DNA from: Cloeon dipterum | Taxonomy: Eukaryota > Arthropoda > Insecta > Ephemeroptera > Baetidae | Direction of reading: 5' to 3' | Assembly: GCF_949628265.1 (NCBI RefSeq) | Contig: NC_088788.1 | Span: 32,536,335 to 32,600,334 of the forward strand | Length of the DNA: 64,000 nucleotides | Shown here: one piece after another, positions 14,301-25,305 of the stretch | Position numbering within the stretch: the first letter of the stretch is position 1 | Layout of the letters: each line of letters starts with the position of its first letter | Notes under the pieces: generated by a model | What the model saw: the letters and a program-made list of their open reading frames with translations, nothing else | Databases searched by the model: none | What the model was told of the DNA's origin: nothing | Translations under genes and position numbers: made by a program

Positions 14301-17300
14301 TGGGACGCCAATCTCGCTCAAATGAGCCTTGAAACTGCAACCGTGACCACAAACTGCAGTGGCGAAGCCATGCTCTCCAAATGTTTTGACACCATCTTCC
14401 GCAACTTACACACTCAGGTGGGTTCTAGAAATATGAAACATTCTTTCCTTTAATTAATTTAAATACATGTTCACCGGCCTATTATCATGAATTGTTATTT
14501 ACTTACAACGGATTAAACCAACAGCCTCACGCCATAAGTTTGGAGCAAACGCTGCAGCTGTGGAACACTCTGGCACAGCAGAGTCCCACTTTTGACTCAA
14601 CCTCCATTCCTATTCTACAGTTGCAATTTGGTGCCATATCTGGCCTAATGACTGCTCTCGTGTGGTAAGTTTTTTTACTTGGCGTGTTATGCATTTAAAC
14701 TGATACACTTTTATTAGGAGTCCAAACGTCTCCCTTTGTACCTGGGCACTGGCCTTCCAATGCCTTACCCTTGCTTCTAACCAGCCAAAGACTGATGACT
14801 GGAAAGTCAGTAACATTATAGAGAACCCAAATTTTTCGAGGATGCTCAAAAAGTTCCTATCTGGCAATGGAACATCGTGCCACGTAAGTTAACCTTTCCC
14901 TGACAATGAGCCATCCTTATAAATATCTCATTTTAATTAAAGGCTGGATCCATGGTGTGCCAAAACTTCAACCAACTGTTAGTTCGGTTGCTTACGCTGT
15001 CTGAGGTGGAGGAGCTATCCAGTTGCTCCAAGATGAAAGAGGAAATGTTGAAACTATTGTTGGAGCTAGTGCTGCCAAGCGGCGCGATCGAACTAAAACA
15101 GGGTCCATTGGATGCACAGTGTACGCTGCTAGAGTTTCTGCTCAAGCCCAACTACGAAAACATCAGCCTAAGCATTCTCAAGAGTTTAAATGAGGCTGTT
15201 AGCCAACTCGTTTACTGCACCTTCTTGCAAACTCAAAACGTAGAGTGCCGCAAGTCATCGCACGACTCATCAAACACAACAGCCTCAGCCCGCTGCTTTG
15301 GCAGTTTGTTCTCATCTGTCCTTGGCACAGAACCACCGGTCAACAAACGTGCAAATAAAAACGCCCTTGAGTGCAATTTGCTCGCACTCACTACAAAACT
15401 CATCTTGTCAACCACGGTAATTTTTTTCATTGGACTCATTTGACCCAACACTTAATCATGGTTGTCCTAACAGAAAAAATATAATACTGATGCTGTGATA
15501 AATTTTTCACAGGGTTTCAAGCCAGATAGCGTGCACAGAGATGGCCTAAGCAGCAAAACTGACGAGGAAAAACAAAGCTCAAAGATTGATAATCCAGCTA
15601 AAGCGACCAGCCATGTAGATTCAAGTAAGGATTTACTTTTTACAAATCGGTACAAATCGGGGTATTGCAGCTTCATTTTGTTGTTAATAGATAATTAATA
15701 ACTCCTCTTATAAACTAAATGATCTATCCACACATGTGCTACAAGAATTCAATGTGTTAACAGTTTTGGTAGACGAGGGAAGCATCATGCGTTTGATGAC
15801 TGCATTGGCGCACTGCAACATAAACTCAATGGCAGTTTCGTTTGCGCCGAACGTGGACCTCTCACTGCTCGCATTGCCAGACTCACTTGTCAGCCTGGGC
15901 AACGATCCAAATGGCGACTCTGTAGGTGACGCTGTGCTCAACCTGCTCATCACCCTAGCGAAAAACACGTCTCGGCCTGAGCTGATCCTGAAGCCGCTGC
16001 TTAACCACATCAGTAGCGCGCCCGGTAGATCTGTGCTTCAGCTATCAGAGGCATTGCTCTGGTTCATCCTGAAACTCATCTCTGTGGAGAAGTGTCTCTC
16101 GCTGTTCATCAGCATGGGTGGCGTCTCCATTGTATGCCAGAACCTGGTGCGCAGCTGCTCAACTGTCATCAACACCATGGTAAGTGCTACACAATTCTTC
16201 ATTTCCTTAAATTCAAGTTTCATAAAATTATAATTGAAACTCTTAACCCTCAATTAATTTATTTCTATCTATTCTGCAGCCAAGTCTTGTGTCGATGGTG
16301 ATGCAGCACTTATACCGCAACACTCCGATGGCACCCAGCAAGAAGGGTGTAGCACAGCTTGAGTCAGTCAACGGAATGCTCAACTTTGCCCCACTTGGCG
16401 TCATATCGTCAAGCAACCTGACTACTCAGCCTGCTGACAGTCTGCTCCAGGCGTCACCGCCGCATCGCAGGGCGAGAACACCCGCCTGGTCCTACCATTT
16501 CTATCCTGATGAGCACTGGGTTGACCTGACAATCAACTTGCCATGCTCTGTGCTGCTCAAGGAGATCCAAATGCTGCCCCATCTTACTGCCTTAGCCAGT
16601 ACGATTTACAAAAAAGATAATTCCGCAGTCATTGGTGAATTATTATTATTTTTTTTTCTTACTTTCTGATATTTTGTTCAAATTTATTTGATCGGGTGTT
16701 GGGAAAACATATTAATTTGTGCTTAGTGTTCTGATTGGGTCAAAATTTAAATGTTTTGTTTCATTTCAGCTTGTCCATCAGCAGTGGCAATTGAGATTGC
16801 CCGCGAGCCTGGTTCCGCCTTTTTCCCAGTTTGTTCGCCAATCAACACAAGCTGTCTGACCTTTGTTAGCCTGCGGCTGCCTGTACCTGAGGTTGCTGGC
16901 TCTGTGCTCATCCGCCTCTACAAACCGAAAGACTCGTCCAACATTGGGCTGTCTCAAATCCGATTGCTTGGATCGACATCTTTTGGAGACAATTTTACGA
17001 TCACAAAAGGCAATGTCATGTCGACCAGCGCTGATCAAAAGGAAGAGGAAGTTCTAACTAAGACAAGGTACGTAAACATATATTGCGTTAGTGTTTAGAA
17101 CATATATTCTTAACATATTCTCTCTTCCCACTTAAAGTTTTTGTCTCTATTATTGAAATACAAATAAAATTATGATCTAATCATCTAGATTAAAAATTCC
17201 CAAATCGCCACCTTAATTAAATCCTGTTAAGGCATTTAATAACCTTTTGTGACTTTCAGCTTTGGCTGGCTGCGTCTGCTGTACTTCACGATGTCAATTT

Positions 17301-19212
17301 CGCCGCCAGGCTCACCCATGTTGAAACAGGTGGTGGCAGCGGCTGCCAAGAGCGAGGAGGAATTGTTGGACGCATGCTGCGCCCTCCTTTTTGTACCACC
17401 ACCGGCATCTCTGTCACCCAATTTGGAAAGGGTGCTGCTGTACCTTGGCCTTCACAGTTCCGAACTAGGCCTTAAGGAGATCAACCTGCTACTGCACCAT
17501 ACCAGAGCCAGTGAAATGCAAGGTAACAAAACATATGGAAATGCTCAAAACTATTTACTAAATCAAATAATTAATTTCCTGAAGGCTTTTTGACGGAAGG
17601 AGAATCTTCGCACCAGTCTGTGGTGGAACTTCTTGCTCACCTGTGTCTCACTCAAGATAGCAGCACGCATCTAAGGGTGGCTGCTCTCTTGTCCTGGCTC
17701 CAGGAAGTGGCAGAAAGTAATGTTAAGGTAGGATAAATTTATTTTGTCTTGTTCTTGACTTAGTTATATTTGATCACATTAACTATTCAGCAGACGAATA
17801 ATGAGAGCTACCCCTCTGGCATATACATTCACGCTGTGGCCGCGATATTGTGGGCAAGCAATGAGAAGGAGGTTGCTTATGACCTACCTGCTCTTATCAC
17901 AGACAAAATGTCAAGGTAGGTGATAAATCCCTCTTAGACTCGCTGTAAATTGTGTCTCAATATTTGTAACTTCAAGTACGACTTCAACGTTTTTTTTACA
18001 TTTCAGCATTCTCTATGAGTGGTCTAGCAGACTGCCTGAAAATGGCGCTTTGAAACGAGCAGTAGATTGCGTTTTGTGCTCATTCTGCTACATCAAGCCG
18101 CGGATATTCACAAATATTCTGGAGAAAATCGGTATTGAATTGCTTGAAGAGCGAGGAGTGACCAAAGAAGTCCTACTTACCGAGAGCCAACTGCTTACGA
18201 TCGCTATGGCATGTCAATCTCCTGTGGCCGTAGACATGTTCCTTGAATCCAAACTGCCCCTCTTCCTTACCAAATGCATTCTTGATTGGTGTGGTGGAAA
18301 CCAGGTGAACAAAAGTCTCAACAAACAACAGAAAATCTTCTGCAGTCACGGTGAGTTGCTGGGGATATATACTATTTGGACAACTAATTTTCAATTTTTA
18401 ATTATTGTAGGCGTCTTGTCGACGGAAGGAGTTGCTGTGGTACTTAAATTCTTTGCTGATATCTGCTGTGAAGGCAAAATCAGAGACTGGCTTGGATCAC
18501 CAAGTGGCTCTGAATTCTGGCTACCTCTATTGCTGAAACTCTGCAATGAAAGACAACCAGAAGGCAGCAAACTTTCGTATGAATGAATCACTTAAATCTG
18601 TAGTATTTGTTTTTAATTTAATTGTTATTTTTCTTACCCAGTGAGGCATACGCCAATGTTCTGTCAGCAACGGTCTTGTTCCTCTCACAGTGCACTACAT
18701 TCCATCAAGAAAACCAACACCTCCTCTGTTCAGTCCTCTGCGAAGTGATTCGACGCCAACAAAGCTCCAGTCAAAGTAAATCAATCGCTCCATTCACCAA
18801 CTTACTTAAACACAATAACTGTTTTTCATATTTGAAAAAAAAATATATCAAAATTCTGGACCTGACATTTTGGAATTAAAGACAATTAAGGTGTAAGCTG
18901 TAATTTAAAATAAATTTCAGATCTGAAATTTCTGCACGGACTCTCTGGTTTCACTCGGAGACTAATTCTGCAGCTATTGCTTGAAAGTGAGAAGATCCTA
19001 GTCTCTATCAAGGCTGATTGCACGCTGAATCAGTGCCCTGTAAATGCCACGCGGCAAGCTGCCAGGCACCCTCGCCACGGCACTGGACACCAGAACCAAC
19101 TGCTACTACTGAGATCGCAGTCCACTTGCACTGACATTTTGAAACTAATGACAAGTGAGTATATATGCAAATTTAATTCAATATTTGATAACAAAAGAAA
19201 GCCAATCAACAT

Positions 19213-19311
<99 letters not shown>

Positions 19312-22300
19312 CAGTCCTAAATAAATAAATGCTTAGTTCCAGCGTCAGTGGTACCATCAGGAGACAGCAAACCAGATGCTAGCCAAGAACTGAAGGTAAA
19401 CTATTGCGACCCAAACATGGTCTACCCTGACCAGATGTCGATGGCGGCTGGGGTGACTGCTCAAGACAAACGGGCTAAAGACGCGCGCAATGCCAGCTCA
19501 GCTGCCGCTTCAAGCCAAGGCAGCGTGTTGGCTGGCTCTGCCGTGTTGGCCGCCAATTGCTACTGCCTGCATCACAAAGCCTGGCCGAACCAAGTGTTAC
19601 CCGCACACCTCACCATGTCGGAGCTGCTGGCCGCCCTCAAACACAGTGGTCACTCGCTCAGCACGCCTGGCATCGCCCTCACCTTGAATTACCTTAACTC
19701 TGGTTGGTACTTTGTCATGTGTTTGAACATTGATATATTTTGCACAATAAACGATTTATCCTGGCAATGAATCACATTATTGATAAATTTATAGATTTTC
19801 ACATTGTGTTAATAATCAATCGTGCAGATGCTGACAAACTGGATTTCACAAGCCTACCAAAAGCGATCTCGACGCCATTGCAAGTTTTCGCGCAAATGGG
19901 AGGGTTGGCCCTGCTGGCCAAGCACCTTCCGCTTGTCTACCCGCAAGCCTTGAAGATACAGCCTCCAGAGATGTCGAAAAACCCGTCTCCAGATCCGGTA
20001 GACGCTGACTGGGTCAAAGTGGAGGTGTCTGAAGACTTCTTAGATGTGAGTTACCCTTTTACGTTGATAAATTTTTATATTCAACTTCTTCGTGTAGTTA
20101 TTCTAAAAAAAAACAATCACATCACATCACATGCCTGCAAGACTCTTAGGGCTAAAATACCAAACACAATACCAGCGTTCAAGCATTACTGTTTCATTTG
20201 TTGCACCAGTGATTCGTGAACATATAATTTGCATGCCCTGAAACACATAAATATATATTTTTTGTTGGAAAAGTTTCTTCTATCTTGACTCTCCTAGATC
20301 TTCTAGTAGTTAATCTTGAGATCATTTTAGTTTGACTTTTTTTCGTAGAAAGCCAGTGTTTAGAAATGAATTATTCATTTTAAGGTCCAAAAAACGATTT
20401 TTTTGCCACCAAGTGGCGTAATGGGAATGATTCACAAATATCAGGATTTGGAGGAGCCGCTACCTATCAGCACGGCGGCGCCCAAGACTGGCAACGTGCA
20501 CCCTCTGGTGACCCCATCCGTGCCGCCCCACTCGCTGGTCGCGTTTGGTCTATTCCTGCGCCTCCCAGGGTATGCTGAGGTGCTGCTCAGGGACAGGAAG
20601 AAGGCGCAGTGTCTGCTGCGGCTCGTTCTTGGCGTTTCTGACGATGGTGAAGGCGGTGAAATTTTCAACTCCTCTGTGGCTCCTGCCCTCCCCACGCTGC
20701 CCTTCCAGGTGAGATTCGTTTTCATGAATCAAATAATCTGTTATTGAACAAATTAACGACAAAATTAGCTATGAAAAAATAATTTTTAACATGGCATCCA
20801 CCAGATCTGAAACGAAATCTCAATTTCTTTTATCTAAAATTGATTTTTAAACCATTTGTTCAGGTCTTACGAGAGCTTTTTGATTCAACACCACTCAACT
20901 CTGACGACGGCCTGCTGCTGAGGGTAGCAACCCTGGAACATGGCGCAATCCATTTATTGCTCAATTGCCTGGCACACTTCACGCACCACACTGGCGCCAA
21001 GAGCCCTGTTCAGGCTGACTGCAGCAAGAATGGCTCACCCCCGGACCGACGCGCCTTGAAAAAAGCGCCAGACGATAAATCGCACCTCTACTGGGCCAAA
21101 GGCACCGGATTTGGCACTGGCAGCACCCAGCAGTCGTGGAACGTGGAGCAGGCGCTCCAGCGGCAGAAGGGCGAGGAAGAGTACGTCACGGTCCTTCTGC
21201 AGGTCAGATATTACTTTTTCAACCAAATTAAATATCCTCCAGCGTGTATGTTAGGTTTTTTAGAGCCTTAATAGCAATGTTGAATTTCCAATATGTTTCG
21301 AATCTACTTGAGAGAGTTAAAATGTTTAATTTTTCCGCAGGTGTTGGCCAGCTTTATCAATCCTTTAGGGGCAGTACCAGCTCATTTCTACTCAGAGGAT
21401 GAGAGCGATAGTGAGACCGAAAGCAAGGAGCGCTCTCCACTACCCGCGTCAGTGCCTGACCTTCTTTGCCAGTCTTGCTTGCTACCCGCTATCTCGTCCT
21501 ACCTTAGGAACGATTCAGGTAATAATTGAATCTTGTAAATTCTTGCATCAAACAGATATTTAAAAAGTCTTTATCAATTAAATACCAATATTATTGCTTC
21601 AGTTTTGGATATGGCCCGTCACATTCCATTGTACACCGCCGTGCTACAACTTTTGAGGGCTATGGCGTTCAGCTCGCAGTTGGCAAGTCTACTCTTGCCC
21701 TGCCAGTCCTCTAACGGCAGACTTGAAGACCTCTCAGTTGTGTGTCTTCTCACTAAAATGAAATCTTGTGTTGACACATATGCCTCAAGACTCAAGGGAG
21801 CGTAAGTTTGCTTTCACTTCTTCTTTTAGATCAAGTCACAACAAGTGATGTGAAATCTAATTGGATATATATATTTATGCTGGGTCGATTTATTAAGCCA
21901 CACATTTTTGTTGCAGTAAACCAAAGAAAGCTAGGGTAAGGAAGCAGTCCTTTGCCAACTTAAAGCAATCTGAGGACGAAACAGACCAGCAAGATGAAGA
22001 GGGCCTCGCCCAGCTGATACCAGACATTCAAGAGACTGCTAGCTTAGTTCAGGTACAATTGCACTCAAATTCTTGTTAACTGAACTCAATTTCCGCTTCA
22101 CAGATGGCGACTGACAGACTTGTCATGGATGATGATTTCGGCAGTGGTAGTCAAACTGACCTTGGAAGTATTGAAAAACCCCTACAAGTTTCATTAGAGG
22201 AGAAATATATTGAAATCATGAGGAGACTTCGATTTGGTAGGTTGAAACTTAAAATAATGCATGCTACTTGCATATTTTGGCCAAAGCCACAATAAAATGC

Positions 22301-23821
22301 TTATCTGTTAGTCCTCTTCTAACTTCCAAGCCTTCATGGTTATTTTTCTTTTTTTAACAGATTCTTTTGAAATGATCACTGAAAATGAAGAAGGCAATGG
22401 CTTTCGGTTTGTGGTATCGTACCACTTTGAGCCGAACATGAGGGCCGCGGGTGACAGATCGCTGCCATCAAGAGTGAAGCGGCTTGCACAAGAAACGGTG
22501 ACATTGTCAACGTCACTTCCGCTATCATACAGTAGCTCCGTGTTTGTGCGCTGCGACACGGACCGCATGGACATCATGAAAGTACTGATTACTGGGCCTG
22601 CTGAGACGCCATACGCCAACGGCTGCTTTGAGTTTGACGTCTTCTTCCCGCCCGACTATCCCTCCTCGCCAATGCTCATCAACCTGCAGACCACCGGCCA
22701 CCAGACTGTCCGATTCAACCCCAACCTCTACAACGATGGTAAGGTTTGCCTCAGCGTGCTCAACACGTGGCATGGCAGACCTGAGGAAAAGTGGAATGCG
22801 CACACTTCAAGCTTCCTGCAGGCAAGTGACGTTTTTGTTCTCATTAATGTAGTGGGGATAGAGAAAAATGCTCTTTTTTGCTCAAAACTCTACATAATAT
22901 TAAAGAGCATTGTTTTGTTTGAGTTAAATTAATCGCCTATTAGGCAAAGAAGAACCTTGTTATGGATATTTTAAAAAGAAAATATGGATGATTTTGAGCA
23001 AAATGCGCATAAATTTATTTAATTATGCTTGTTATTCCCTTAACATCCTGATTTCTTATGCTTCTTTTGAATTTCAGGTTCTTGTATCGATCCAGTCGCT
23101 GATTCTTGTACCAGAACCGTACTTCAATGAGCCAGGCTATGAAAGGTCCCGTGGCACGCCCTCAGGTACCCACAGCTCCAGGGAATACAACTCAAACATC
23201 TACCAGGCGACCGTGCGATGGGCCATGCTTGAGCAACTCAGGCAACCGAGCCCTTGCTTCAAGGAGGTGAGACTCTCAATTCTTGGCTTGTTGAAACTCG
23301 TGTGCTAAATTTGATCTTTTGATGCAGGTCATCCACAATCACTTCTGGTTCAAAAGACACGAAATCGAGGCGCAGATTGAAGGTTGGATTAAGGAGCTAG
23401 ACAGCCAGAGCAGTGACAGGAGGACAGGCCGCACTATCTCTGTTAACTCTATTTCTCTAAAGGTACGCATCTTCTATTATACTTTATTGTAAACCGAGGT
23501 TATTTGCTTGTAACTATCGCACTAAATTAATTTCAAATTTATTGTCATTTGCAGCGACACTACCGTCAGCTGAAGGACGAGCTCGCCAACCTTAAAGTAC
23601 CCGCCGGGCTTGAGGAGCTGGCCCTGGCGATGGAACAGCAACACCAGCAGCAGCTGCTGCAGGCCAGCCCCTCCACCTCGCGGGAGGGTGGTGAGTGCGC
23701 CGCGTTTGGGGATCCAATCACGCCTTTGACGCCCACTCCATCCAACCCGCCGACACCGACGGGAGAGCACTCATTGATGCCCAACTCAGTTTACGACCCT
23801 GAGCTGGTGCAACACGTCTGA
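2301..23821 (+). CDS. BIRC6: BIRC6/Bruce: giant BIR repeat-containing E2/E3 ubiquitin ligase (complete)
   Basis: This is a giant hybrid ubiquitin-conjugating enzyme and ligase that, in animals, ubiquitylates caspases, IAP antagonists and autophagy proteins at endomembranes. The first ATG (2,301) opens a propeller-like N-terminal region. The BIR domain follows at about residues 240-315, with CFTC, a His and a Cys as zinc ligands (C282, C285, H302, C309). A WD-like segment comes next. A galactose-binding-like block ([10 protein letters not shown], about residue 1,500) leads into the BIRC6-family helical domain (about 1,576-1,683). The UBC domain (about 4,100-4,280) has catalytic Cys about 4,195 in [13 protein letters not shown]. 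The C-terminus is Gln/Ser/Pro-rich. The 52-exon model totals 13,248 nt (4,415 aa plus TGA at 23,819-23,821), slightly shorter than human BIRC6 (about 4,850 aa), and all exon phases agree. One intron has a GC donor. The probable polyadenylation signal is at 24,668. Identification is secure; a few exon edges (such as the start of exon 41) are ambiguous by a few codons. Confidence 0.97.
3796..5393. other. BIRC6 intron 4, unusually long, with GC-rich stretches
   Basis: At 1.6 kb this is by far the longest BIRC6 intron; the others run from about 50 to 400 bp. It splits the BIR domain (AA|A lysine codon before WALPEQ). It contains GC-rich blocks at about 4,020-4,540 and 4,960-5,280 unlike the AT-rich introns around it. 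The short open frames there resemble no family I know. An old insertion or an internal regulatory region are both possible. Confidence 0.4.
19220..19306. repeat. (TA)n microsatellite, about 43 units
   Basis: An uninterrupted TA dinucleotide run of about 87 bp lies in the BIRC6 intron between exons 40 (ends 19,154) and 41. It is non-coding and probably length-variable. Confidence 0.97.
22822..23077 (+). other. GC-AG intron inside the BIRC6 UBC domain
   Basis: The exon ends CTGCAG (…SSFLQ) and the intron begins GCAAGT at 22,822. It ends TTTCAG at 23,077 and the next exon continues VLVSIQSL. Family conservation across the junction (SSFLQ-VLVS) fixes the boundary, so the donor is GC, with an otherwise consensus +3 to +6 AAGT. 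Confidence 0.9.
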
Positions 23822-24667
23822 GAGGTCCGGTGGCAGGACCAGGGTGGCCCGCCGGCTCGGTCGGCGGCTGGTCACCACACGCCAAAAGTGACGCAAACAA
23901 TGTGCATTTCCCCCGCCCCCCATACGTTGATAATCGAGTCAAGAGCCTGCAAACCGAAGACGCAGGTCGCCCGTTCACTTTTTCTTTTTACCCTCGTGGT
24001 TTTTTTAATTCGTCATTACCGACATCTAAGTGCATATTTCCAAGTGCCAAGGCTCTTGACAGACTGAAATGTCTTATTTTAATGAACAGTTTTTCATTGC
24101 GAACCGTTAATTGTGCCCTTTGATTTCCCTAAACCCAAAAAAGTATTTGAACATGGTTGTTGACGATTGATGCAAGTAAACTTGGCTGCAGTGATATGCC
24201 AACTGAAGAAAATGTGGAATTTGCAGACCGCAAAGCGAAATTTTGTTGCGTTGTATATAGAAGATCTTGCATTGTGAGGATAAAATACTTTTGTTTAACA
24301 AACCTTACACCTCCAACTGTGTTATTTCAAATTCTATATCCCCTTAAGAAGGATGAATAAGCATAACCTCTAATGAGAGCATAGGAGATTTAATAGATTT
24401 AACCCTAAAAATTTAAGGAAGATTTCTATTTTTTCTATTTTTGTGTGTCTTTCCTGGTCTGTTACGTGAGTATGAATTTACCAAGTAATACATGATGTCA
24501 TACATCTTTTGTGCGTAAAATACGAACGTTGATGAAGCTATGAATACCTGAAAACGTTTCTAGTTCAAGTGGTGAGAGGACTAATTTCAAGTCATAAAAA
24601 GAATGGAAATTTAAAAATGAATGCAACCTGCACTGCATACCTTTCAGGCGGCGCAGCATTTCATTTC

Positions 24668-24673
24668 AATAAA
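24668..24673 (+). terminator. probable BIRC6 polyadenylation signal AATAAA
   Basis: This is the first clear AATAAA downstream of the BIRC6 stop (23,821). It would give a 3' UTR of about 0.85 kb with no other gene in between. Confidence 0.5.
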
Positions 24674-25248
24674 GGCGCACTGAGGTATTTCGAAAATGAT
24701 ATTTTTTCGGTTAGTTATAATGCTGCCAAGTATATCTGATTCATTCTTGAATCAAAATTAATTCGCGTTCGCACTTTTAAATTTACCAAACGTAGTGATT
24801 CTAGCAGTCATTTTAATTATATAGTAATTACAGTTACCTGCGAAGTGGGCGTAGTTTTCCTTACTAATAGAAGGAAATTTTATTGCAAATGTAGTGGTTG
24901 GAAGAAGTGCGACCTGACTGCACTATACAAAAGTGAATGCGCACATTTGATGGTTCTTCTGCCATATTGCGTGAAGAGAAAAAGCTCGCTCCGCACATCA
25001 AAAGCTCTAGTTTACTCACTTAAACCTCAAATTACTCTTGATCTTAAATATGTCTGATCATTGTTATGATCAGAATAATCGTATTGATTAAACAAGTATG
25101 TATTTGTGTACAGACATATTAATTATAATTCAAACACAGCTCACTTTTGACCATTTATATGCTGCACTTGAGATAAGAATTTTTAATTTCAAGGACATTG
25201 GAGATTGTTTTGAGTCCACAGCAATAAACTGATAAGTGAGCAAATAAC
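24674..25248. other. intergenic, nothing recognised
   Basis: AT-rich sequence between the putative BIRC6 poly(A) site and the TATA box of P450 A. The 70-codon open frame at 24,845-25,057 resembles nothing known and is taken as chance. Confidence 0.5.
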
Positions 25249-25256
25249 TATATAAG
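25249..25256 (+). promoter_or_regulatory. TATA box of P450 A
   Basis: TATATAAG lies 57 bp before the P450 A start codon. The expected transcription start would fall near 25,280, leaving a very short leader. Confidence 0.5.
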
Positions 25257-25279
25257 GAGCACTTTTCTTAACTCTAGAG

Positions 25280-25303
25280 ATGTTGCTGAAAATAATTTTC
25301 TAG
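25280..25303 (+). other. eight-codon upstream ORF ending 2 bp before the P450 A ATG
   Basis: ATG at 25,280 is followed by six sense codons and TAG at 25,301-25,303. The P450 start follows at 25,306. It counts as an uORF only if transcription starts upstream of 25,280, which is uncertain given the TATA position. Confidence 0.3.
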
Positions 25304-25305
25304 CG

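Larger units (their letters stand above)
2301..23821 (+). other. BIRC6: BIRC6 exon map
   Basis: Exons read from splice sites and phase: 2301-2478, 2670-2851, 2911-3051, 3530-3795, 5394-5748, 5820-5967, 6027-6802, 6963-7362, 7489-7562, 7724-8025, 8322-8533, 8589-8788, 8897-9129, 9265-9564, 9714-10108, 10251-10593, 10721-10942, 11046-11367, 11546-11749, 11897-12102, 12157-12380, 12448-12764, 12874-13104, 13239-13530, 13921-14095, 14147-14417, 14525-14664, 14718-14883, 14943-15416, 15513-15624, 15764-16179, 16280-16598, 16770-17067, 17260-17522, 17585-17727, 17791-17915, 18007-18350, 18411-18576, 18642-18775, 18921-19154, 19337-19702, 19828-20045, 20385-20708, 20864-21202, 21341-21518, 21603-21801, 21917-22052, 22104-22236, 22361-22821, 23078-23266, 23328-23462, 23555-23821. 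The total is divisible by three and no internal stop is met. Exon 41 could start at 19343 instead of 19337. Confidence 0.85.

Noticed and set aside
13838-14311. 157-codon - strand frame opposite BIRC6 exons 25-26
   Set aside because: Shadow frame antisense to conserved coding exons. No splice or homology support.
18977-19324. Frame ending in alternating Tyr-Ile repeats
   Set aside because: It reads BIRC6 exon 40 and then runs through the TA microsatellite. The exon ends at a GTGAGT donor at 19,155.
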